From Nakaseomyces glabratus (lineage: Eukaryota; Ascomycota; Saccharomycetes; Saccharomycetales; Saccharomycetaceae), in assembly GCF_010111755.1 (NCBI RefSeq), contig NC_088963.1, positions 1,346,001 to 1,410,000 on the forward strand: a stretch of DNA of 64,000 bases, read 5' to 3'. The notes under the pieces are model-generated. The model ran no database searches, had not been told where the DNA came from, and saw nothing but the letters and a program-made list of their open reading frames with translations. Shown here piece by piece: positions 20,901 to 28,900 of the stretch (position 1 is its first letter; every line of letters begins with the position of its first letter). Made by a program: the position numbers and the translations under genes.

Positions 20901-21585
20901 ATCAAGTTATTTACATTTTCAATGTATGGAATTAGAGGTTCCCAATAACTGTACCATAGGTGAATTTCTAGACAAGGTCCAACAAAAGTTGCAGTTTACA
21001 GATGAGGATCGGAAAAATATATTATTGTGGACTAATCATAATTCTCAGTTTCAAAATGTCCTCGCTGAAGACAATACCTTTAAGAATCTAGGAAAAACAT
21101 CTTTACTATTTGGAAGGGTTTTGAAAGAAGAGGTTGATCTGATCAAGGGACTAAATGATCCAGCCAACTCCATGGATTCCGGAATTGATAATGAAATTGA
21201 TTTGGTATCTGACTCAAATCATCAGAGACCTGTAGTTAATGGGAAGTTAATCATTGTTGGCCAGTATTTCAAAGATCCACAAAATAAGCATGGTATTTCT
21301 TTCTTATTTAACCTGGTACCTGGAGAAAATTTTATACAGACAAGAGAGCGACTACATCAAAAATTTGGACTTGGTCAAAGAGAATTTGCGAAAGTTAAGA
21401 TGGTCATTTCTTTGAATACCTCAGACGGTACCGTAACAAAATCTCTGCAGAACTACACTGACGAAGAGTTGTCAAGGATTTATTTATTTGACATTATGAA
21501 CAATTTAGACTATATCTATTTTGATCATCCCGATAGATTAAAGTCCCATAATTCCAGTGATAGGCCGATGGTTATAAAAAGCTAA
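17995..21585 (+). CDS. UBP15: Ubiquitin carboxyl-terminal hydrolase Ubp15 (USP7/HAUSP-like)
   Basis: Ubp15 is a cysteine deubiquitinase related to USP7, acting on cell-cycle, endocytic and peroxisomal substrates. The 1196-residue product has a MATH/TRAF domain (about 35-190). The USP catalytic core has the Cys box FRNQGATCYLNSLLQS (Cys212) and the His box GDISTGHYYTLIKP (His455). A long C-terminal region of ubiquitin-like folds (about 580-1190) follows. The frame runs upstream to a GTG at 17974, but the first ATG is at 17995. Length fits S. cerevisiae Ubp15 (1230). Position matches YMR304W; it is convergent with SCW10. Confidence 0.96.
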   Translation: MGTNVEEVGEIVETIDLGKSIDEVFPELEEDQEVLVEGSFTWRIDKWSELKEHKYMSPRSQVGEYQWDVLLFPHGNHNKGLAIYLEPHPEEEKDETTGELKPVDPEWYCCAQFAIALSRPDDDQEINLVNKSNHRFNSLDTDWGFANFVDLGSLKYPSKGRNRGFLNDDKLNITVFVRILKDPTGVLWHNFINYDSKKMTGYVGFRNQGATCYLNSLLQSYFFTKYFRRLVYQIPTENESPNNSVPLALQRSFYQLQVSKFPLDTLELTRSFGWDSAEAFTQHDVQELNRILMDRLENRMKGTSVEGMLNEIFVGKMKSYIKCIDVDYESSRVEDFWDLQLNVKNMKGLKESFDNYIEIELLNGENQYQAQDYGLQDAEKGVIFESFPPVLHLQLKRFEYDFNYDQMIKVNDRYEFPETIDLSPYLEDSKKEKENNCVYNLHGVLVHAGDISTGHYYTLIKPGLEDQWYRFDDERVWKVTKNQVFEENYGLDALPDDKLRTMTREQYQEYVLARHTSAYMLVYIRSDREDQLLQPVLESEVPKHVIERVQEEIKEREEKEREIREAHLYFQIHCYTTEDFIDYQGFDLCAHEKFGFFSQDLQKRNGSSGLSMRVLRSTKIKDLFGNIKENLDIPHEREVRYWRMTNRRNNTLRLEHPINSIMDNITLDEALNSEEEGLVSSIDIFVEEPYLELQYLVEQKKNGNLDTAILTKNMIQNLRINLDKLVPAESIPTVIDYNSAGQETLFLKIFSKKSQSMRGFGVCTLSQTSKVSEISNLINIALETKDEISFIEEIQPGHIEKIEGNDELYMAELGTGDILCFNDPVNDKIDEETSNSIYPPCQDNVEFYHYLRHRVKIRLSRTNGNDGSNEQDTNGAKAPEAISLWVSAYISYPDFAEAVARHVKVNPEFLKVYALYANGRFALKSNSILNDYLLKDYNCDEIPPFEYEILSMPLKELEHLRPIKFYWLKSSYLHFQCMELEVPNNCTIGEFLDKVQQKLQFTDEDRKNILLWTNHNSQFQNVLAEDNTFKNLGKTSLLFGRVLKEEVDLIKGLNDPANSMDSGIDNEIDLVSDSNHQRPVVNGKLIIVGQYFKDPQNKHGISFLFNLVPGENFIQTRERLHQKFGLGQREFAKVKMVISLNTSDGTVTKSLQNYTDEELSRIYLFDIMNNLDYIYFDHPDRLKSHNSSDRPMVIKS

Positions 21586-21854
21586 AATCGTTAGAAAGCT
21601 TTCAATTACATAAAATAAGTGATCTTCATATATCAAATTTTAGTTGAAATATAACAATTAGCATTCCTGTAGCAAAAAAAAAAACCTAAAGTTGATCTAT
21701 TCACCGATATAACAATGTAATGAAAATCCATTTTCATATAAAGGGTAAGAAATATAATAACAAACTATAGAAAATATAACAAAAAATATAAGAATAGATA
21801 AAGATTATGAATGCATATTTTTAATGCTCATAACTTTGACTCAAGAAAAGTTGT

Positions 21855-22970
21855 TTAATAGATACCCCAGTACTTTTCACAGTTGTAAGGGCCATCAGCC
21901 TTCCAGTAATCGTTGAAGGCAGTGAAAAGAATGGTGTCATCACCACAGGCCTTTTCAATGGAGGCAATAGCTGCTTCCTGGTTTTGCTTGGAAGCAACAG
22001 CGACACCAAGAGTTTCACCTTGAGATGGCCAGCCGGATTCGGTAATCAAAACATCTTTCTTACCGTCACAAGCAGTCCAGACTCTTTGGATTTGTTGAAC
22101 CAACCAGGTACCGGCATCTTCGGCAACAGTGTTTTGGTCAAAGTAAGCATGAGCATTAACAGCCATGTAGTCAGAGTATTGACACAAAGCAGGATTGTTG
22201 ATAACAGCGATAAAAGTATCAACAGAAACGACGGGACCACTGTAGCCAGCTGCCTTCAAAGCAGATCTACCGGTAGCGACGTATTGGCCAACTTGGTCTG
22301 GGGTAGCTTGACCGCCGTTAACCAATTCATTACCAATAGAAACAGTGTAAACATCATCCCAAGAACCATAAGATTCAACAGCAGCCTTCATGGTATCGAC
22401 ACCTGCTTGAATTTGGTCAACAAAGAAGATACCCAAGAAAAGCTTTTGGCCAGCGGCCTTTGCCTTGAACACATTTTCGACTTGGTTACAGTCGACACCG
22501 TATAGTCTAATCATGGAGTAGGAAGACAACTTGGCAAGGTCGGAAGCGACATCAGAGGCAGATCTACAAGAACCGTCGGCGTTGTAAGGAGAGTAGGTGA
22601 TACCCTTAGCAGAACCACTGAAACTGGAAGAAGATCCAGAAGATTTTGGTGCGCTGCTAGAAGCTGCAGCTTGGGAAGAAGAAGCTGGGGCTGGGGAAGC
22701 AGCTTCAGATTGTGGGGCAGCAGCTTGCTGAGCTGGTGCTTGAGAGCTGGCAACTGGAGCACTAGCCTCATTAGAAGAACCTAGGACAGCATCTTCCTTT
22801 AGCAAGCCGGTGTTGACGGCTGGTGGGGCGCCAGCGGTAACAGTGACTTGATTGTGAACAGTCTTAGTGACAACATCACGTTTGTTCTTATGTTCATGGT
22901 GAACATTAGCAGGAGCTGCAATAACTGCACCTGCAATGGATAGGGCAGTGATGATCTTGGAAAATTGCAT
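21855..22970 (-). CDS. SCW10: Scw10/Scw4-type soluble cell wall glucanase (GH17)
   Basis: Scw10 is a secreted GH17 family glucanase/transglycosylase-like protein loosely held in the cell wall. The 371-residue protein has a signal peptide (about 1-19), a Kex2-type Lys-Arg site (30-31, NKRDVV), and a Ser/Ala/Pro-rich linker (about 65-120). A GH17 domain follows, with the acid/base Glu215 in SIGNELVNGG and the nucleophile Glu311 in ITESGWPSQG. Codons are strongly biased to the yeast high-expression set, suggesting abundant expression. It occupies the place of YMR305C; S. cerevisiae Scw4 is the paralog, so 'SCW4/SCW10-like' is the strict call. Confidence 0.93.
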   Translation of the reverse strand: MQFSKIITALSIAGAVIAAPANVHHEHKNKRDVVTKTVHNQVTVTAGAPPAVNTGLLKEDAVLGSSNEASAPVASSQAPAQQAAAPQSEAASPAPASSSQAAASSSAPKSSGSSSSFSGSAKGITYSPYNADGSCRSASDVASDLAKLSSYSMIRLYGVDCNQVENVFKAKAAGQKLFLGIFFVDQIQAGVDTMKAAVESYGSWDDVYTVSIGNELVNGGQATPDQVGQYVATGRSALKAAGYSGPVVSVDTFIAVINNPALCQYSDYMAVNAHAYFDQNTVAEDAGTWLVQQIQRVWTACDGKKDVLITESGWPSQGETLGVAVASKQNQEAAIASIEKACGDDTILFTAFNDYWKADGPYNCEKYWGIY

Positions 22971-24500
22971 TTGATAATTTTCTTTTTTCTAATTGCTTTC
23001 AAAACTTAAACTATTGGTTTGGAGATCAATGTGTAGAGTGGCTAACTAAAAAAGAGCTATAGTGTTTAAAGGAATGACTAAGTTGGAATGTACTCTTTTC
23101 AATCGTTTCACTCTGTTAATCTTGGATTGAAACAACGAATGTAATTCGGGTAGGTTCTTTGATAACAGTAAGAAATTTGACTTGTTGTATTAAATATCAA
23201 TCCAAGAAACAAAATAAAATCAAAAAATATAACGCTAATTATAAATCAGCAAAAAAAAAAAGGAGATAATAGTATGAAAGAAATAGAATTGAGAGATTGT
23301 AAATCAAAAAAAGGCTTTTAGTGAGTTCTATTTATTTGAACCAAGATTTTGAAAAGTTGTCTCCTCATTTGTAAAATAAATAATCAAATACAGCCCAGTC
23401 ACGAAATTATACCGTTTGAACAATAAGTATAGTGTTTGCGACAATGTTTCTTTTTTTTTTGATTAGTTCTCACAATTATCTCAATGCCAAGGCATTTATG
23501 ATCCCAGACTAATCGTTTCTATGTTAGGTAGAAAATCTAATAGAAGAATAGCGCAGTCAAAGGTTTTCTCAATCCCAAGAGAAAGTAAAACCGTGAATCC
23601 TTTTTCTTCTCTTAGTAAACATCTCTTCTTGAAGAAGTTGAAACTTCTGCCTTTACGTGTCGTTTTGGAATTATAACACCAAACAGTTGCCGGAAACTTC
23701 TTTGACATGTCCCTCTCGCATGGGAGATAGAGAGAAACACTTATACGTCATGGGGAAGGATGCGTAGATGAAAGGGAAAATGCAAATCAAAACATGTTTG
23801 CCATTAGTGTCCTGCAAGGGGCAATTTTTGCTGCTTCGACCATTCTATGAGAATGGCTGCACAGATATCAGACAAAAAAACTAAGTAAATACCAGAGAAG
23901 CTTCGATTGTGATCTGTATTACCGCGGAAGAAGTACTTTACTTTCTAACGCGTGTCTACAGAGAAATCTAGGTGGGAAATGGATACATTTGAAAAAGTAT
24001 CGGCAGTTACAGAAGTTGATTGCGATAGATGGGCCCCATGATAGTTAATGATGGCACAGCACAATTGCTTGCCAACGCCAATGAAACAGACATAGAACGC
24101 GAAAAATCACATTTAATAGCAAATATACTCGGCACAAAGAATGACAATTTTCGCGGGGAGAAGCAGAGATTGCTTACAACGAAAACAGACAGGTTTGAAA
24201 TGAAACGCACTAAATCCGTACGCTAACTTAACAGTTGTACGCTGCCTTAACAGTTGTTTCAGTGAGATGCAGCAAAAAAAAGACATAAAACTTCAATTGA
24301 AATGGCGAGTCTTTTTCGCAATCTTCAAAGAAAGCGTCGTACAACGTTCAAGGAAAAATCGCGAAATTTTCACCTTTTTGTTTTCACTAGGGTAGTAGAA
24401 CGTTTGTACATTGATTTCTGAGATGCTGGCCAGACCTCTACGCTACTCTGTTAGTACTAGAGTGGATAAGATCACCCAGATGCCCCCCCCCACCGCTCTC

Positions 24501-24550
24501 CGCCTCTCTCCGCCTCTCTCCGCCTCTCTCCGCCTCTCTCCGCCTCTCTC
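24501..24550. repeat. 10-bp CT-rich minisatellite, five perfect copies
   Basis: The unit CGCCTCTCTC is repeated five times without change. It is preceded by a related CACCGCTCTC and a run of eight C (24483-24490), and followed by a partial CGCCT. The 10-bp period puts every copy on nearly the same DNA face. The tract is intergenic, about 1.5 kb from each neighbouring gene. Confidence 0.95.
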
Positions 24551-25461
24551 CGCCTTTACCTGAAAAGGGTTAAAAGGTTCGATGGGGAGGTAAGACAAAA
24601 AAAAGAGACGCGAAAAAATTTCCCTCACTGATCTGTAAATTTTGGTGGCTCTCTTCAATGACCTGAAACAAGATACCTGATGTTGTTGGAGCTTTTGGGC
24701 AACGATTGCAAACATATACAGGCTAATCTGTTTACGGATGGTACGCGAAAGCTTCTCTTAAATGCCTTTAGCGAAGCTGAGAATTTGTATTGTCTTAGAG
24801 CATACCTTTCCCATCGGTTACTGCTGCCGTAACAGCCCGAAAAAAATGATCCCCATGTGTTAGCCGAGATATGATTGCTTCCAAGTAAACAACGGATCGG
24901 ATAATTGTTTTACCGTTTTGCACCATCAAATACCATACAACAGTTTTACCGATAAGAGAAGAATTTAGTAAAGATGGATACGGGTAACTGTGTAATAAAA
25001 AATACCCGGGAATACGTTCTCTTTCAGTGGCTCTCAAAAAAGAAAAAGGTACAAGCAATGCTAAACCCAATCCTTTGTTCCTATAGCGGGAGCTGGATCT
25101 CTCATACATAATTTTTTTCTTTTTTTCACTATTTGCCGCTGACTGTGTAGTATATAGATGTGCAGGTAGTCCCATTAAGCGCAAGCCTCAGAACCCTGTA
25201 TTTTTGCATTCTTATGAGAGCGTATTGTTTGTCAGCCAGAAGAGAATAAAAGTGTCATCATTGCCCACTTCAGTAGTGCCTATCGTAGTGGGAGGGTTCC
25301 GAGATATACACCCAGCGCTCATGGAGCTGTAGAATAATATGAAACTGAGAATAACAGTGGGTAGTTCTCCACCAATATTATTCTATACCATGTAAATTGA
25401 CACCAAACCGCAACTTCGCGGTGCCGTTTCTTCTCTAGTCTTGAGTTGAGAGTATCGGCGG

Positions 25462-25471
25462 TCGGCGGCTA
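25462..25471 (-). promoter_or_regulatory. FKS3: URS1 element (Ume6 site) upstream of FKS3
   Basis: TCGGCGGCTA is the exact reverse complement of the consensus URS1 TAGCCGCCGA, the Ume6 site that represses meiotic genes in vegetative cells. A second TCGGCGG lies immediately upstream (25454-25460). The site is about 230 bp upstream of the FKS3 TATA box and 485 bp from its ATG. Confidence 0.7.
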
Positions 25472-25513
25472 AACATCCTCTTTTGGGTAAAAACGGGGCT
25501 GAGGGGTGTTGAA

Positions 25514-25523
25514 CGGAGCTCCG
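25514..25523. promoter_or_regulatory. CGG-N4-CCG palindrome, possible zinc-cluster factor site
   Basis: CGGAGCTCCG is a perfect palindrome with inverted CGG triplets, the type of half-site bound by Zn2Cys6 fungal transcription factors. It lies between the URS1 element and the TATA box of FKS3. The factor is unknown. Confidence 0.3.
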
Positions 25524-25698
25524 CGGCTTTGACCTCAAAATTTTGGATTTCGTTTGGAGCCTCAGAGATCTCGCACGTTTTGCCTCTTTCTTATATTCAT
25601 TCTACAGTGTCTTCTTCGGATACATCCCACTTTCCCTACTTTATTCTTTTCACCGGCTTAATCAGCATCACTTCACTTCACTCTGTGGGGGGTGGGAG

Positions 25699-25706
25699 TA
25701 TAAAAG
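25699..25706 (+). promoter_or_regulatory. FKS3: TATA box of FKS3
   Basis: TATAAAAG in a G-rich setting, 257 bp upstream of the FKS3 ATG, is a canonical TATA box. The distance implies a leader of up to about 200 nt. Confidence 0.55.
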
Positions 25707-25955
25707 GGGGACATTAAGTTCTCCCTAAGCTGGTTTATTTTTCTTACTTCTGAAGTACATTGCCTATTGGCGGCTATTTTGTTTCATAGTGTTGTTATAT
25801 TTTTTTTTCTTTCAAAAAGTCTGCGATAAGTGGAGTTTCTATTTTGTATTCTGTGTTAACTCTAATAACCTTGGAACTAGGATAAACAACTAAAATAGTT
25901 TAGATATTCGTGAGACCAGTGAGGCCGCAGATTTAATTATATTGGAATTAGGCTA

Positions 25956-28900
25956 ATGCATATTGATGGTAGTGAAAAGGAGCCCCTTCAAGATGAGGAG
26001 GGAGATATGAAGTCCAATGAAGACGACATAGTAGATGTTTCTTTGGATTCAACTACTGACGGGATCATGAAAGAAAGAGCGGATGGAAATTTCTATAATG
26101 ATAGTGATGTTAGATATATTCAGAAAGCGTATAGCCAAAAGGAAATCGAAACTCTTTTGGGAATAGATTATCCTTCTTGGTCGTTGGAATCAGAGTTACC
26201 ATTGACTTCAGATGAAATCTTAGAAATATTTGACTCACTAACTCATAAATTTGGATTTCAAGAAAGTTCGAAAATTAATATATATCATTTGTTCATGTCT
26301 CAATTGGACTCTAGGGCGTCCCGTACCACTCCACTTAGTGCACTTATATCTTTACACGTTTCATACATTGGTGGTGAGCATGCCAACTACAGAAAATGGT
26401 ATTTTGCCGCTCAGCTGGATCTTGATGAAGAAATCGGTTTCCAAAACATGAAATTGCATGGGAGAGCACGTAAACGTAACTCAAAATTGGCAAAAAAGAG
26501 AGGAGTATCAATAAAAGAACAAATTTCTCAATGGCGCCAAAGAGAACAAGAATTTGTTAATTCTTACCCAAAAATTACTTTTGATCATAGTCAATTGAAA
26601 GACGCCACTAACCTTACAGCAGCAAATTATCGATGGAAATTGAAAATGAAAGACCTAACCCCAAAACAAATGGTTAGGCAGGTTGCATTATATTTGTTAT
26701 GTTGGGGTGAAGCAAATCAGTTACGATTTGCACCTGAATGTCTCTGTTACATCTTCAAATGTGCAATGGATTACGATACTTCTGAAACTATCGGAAGCGA
26801 AGAAAATACTAGATTTATACCATGCTATTTAGACGACGTCATCTCACCACTTTATTATTTTATTCGTGATCAGCTGTTTGAAAAGAAGCAAGAATCCTTA
26901 AAATGGATCAGGAAATCGCTAGATCACAACGATATTATCGGTTATGATGACATCAATCAGCTTTTTTGGTATCCTGAAGGAATTGAAAGAATAGTATTGA
27001 AAGATGGGCAGAGATTAGTCGACATCCCAATGCAAAAACGATATCTTTTTTTAAAAGACGTTGTTTGGTCAAAGGCTTTTTATAAGACGTACATTGAAAA
27101 GAGAAGCTGGATGCATTGTATCACGAATTTTAATAGATTTTGGATCATTCATCTTGCTCCCTTTTGGTTTTTTACATCTTTTAATTCTCCAACACTGTAT
27201 ACTAAAAATTACATTCAACTACTTGATAACCAGCCAACGATGCAAGCACGATTATCGGTCATGGCATTTGGTGGGAGTATCACATGCTTGATTCAAATCT
27301 TTGCTACAATTTTTGAATGGCAATTTGTACCGAGAACATGGCCTGGAGCCCAGCACTTAACAAAAAGATTTATTGGTTTGATATTATGTTTGTTAATTAA
27401 TTTCGGACCATCAATTTACATATTCGGATTTTTTGACCTCAATGTTCACTCGAAATCTGCATGTATTCTTTCGATTTGCCAATTGATAATAGCAGTTTTT
27501 ACTACTTTTTTTTTTGCCATTCGACCTCTAGGCGGATTATTTGGAACATATTTTAATAAATCAAAAAACAAAAGAAGATACATCTCTTCTCAGACATTTA
27601 CAGCATCATTTCCTAAATTAAGTGGAAGAAGCAGATTATTCTCATGTGGTCTATGGATATTCGTATTCATTGCAAAATATGTTGAATCTTACTTTTTTTT
27701 AACGTTATCGTTGAAGGATCCCATTAGAGCTTTATCAATATTAGATCTGTCTAGATGCAGGGGTGACTTCCTATTGGGGAGGAGCTTGTGTCGTTGGCAA
27801 TCGAAAATTACATTACTGCTAATACTGTTGTCGGATCTGACACTATTCTTTTTGGATACGTACCTGTGGTATATTATTTGTAACTGCGTATTCTCTATCG
27901 TCCTATCATTTTCTCTTGGTGTTTCAACATTAACCCCATGGAAGAATATATATTCCAGACTACCAAAAAGAATTTATTCAAAAATATTAGCAACATCCGA
28001 GATGGACATAAAATATAAGCCAAAAATTTTAATATCACAAATATGGAATGCTATTATCATCTCTATGTATCGAGAACATTTATTATCAGTGGAGCATGTC
28101 CAAAAGCTGATATTTCAGCAAGTAGACTCAATGATGCTTGATATTAGAACTTTGAGGTCGCCTACCTTTTTCATAGCACAAGATGATTCGACCTTCAAAT
28201 CGCTTGATTTCTTTCCATCAAACTCTGAGGCAAAAAGGAGAATATCTTTTTTTGCTCAATCACTGTCGACCCCATTATTGGATCCTGTCCCTGTTGAATG
28301 CATGCCAACTTTTACTGTACTCATACCACATTACACAGAAAAAATTCTACTAGGCTTACGTGAAATAATTAGGGAAGAATCACAAAGCAGTAAAATCACA
28401 GTATTGGAATATCTAAAATACCTTCATCCCGAAGAATGGGATTGCTTTGTTAAAGATACAAAAATTCTTAGCGCTGAGAAAAAAGCAGACCAGTATCATA
28501 CGGTGGATGAAAGCAGCAATACGATATTAAACAAAAAAGAACAGCAGAATCAGATGTTTTCGTCATTTGAATCCGTAGGTAGTATATCAACGGAAAGGGA
28601 CCTATTGAATGAGCAGATGAAAGATATGCCTTATCGTTGCTTTGGATTTTGTTCCTCAGAAAATATATATACAATACGAACCAGAATATGGGCATCATTG
28701 AGATCACAAACTCTTTACAGGACAATAACAGGATTTATGAACTATTCAAAAGCAATCAAATTGCTCTATCGAATTGAGAATCCATCAATGGTAGCATTAT
28801 ATGGTGATAACGTTCCATTATTGGAAAATGATATAGAGAGTATGTCAAACAGAAAATTCAAAATGATAGTAGCAATGCAAAGATATTTAAACTTCGATGA

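Larger units (their letters stand above)
22971..25955. other. Large SCW10-FKS3 divergent intergenic region
   Basis: Nearly 3 kb without a convincing gene separates SCW10 from FKS3. It contains long A and T runs near 23250 and 23451, a C8 run followed by a decamer minisatellite (24483-24550), a URS1 element, a CGG/CCG palindrome and a TATA box for FKS3. The longest minus-strand frame (24795-25175 from its ATG, 126 codons) shows no recognisable domain. Non-coding RNA or extended promoter function is possible but unproven. Confidence 0.55.

Noticed and set aside
24443..25184. Minus-strand frames in the SCW10-FKS3 interval (90 and about 126 codons)
   Set aside because: The first is created by the minisatellite reading Arg/Gly/Glu repeats; the second has no domain, no codon bias and a TTG as its first possible start.
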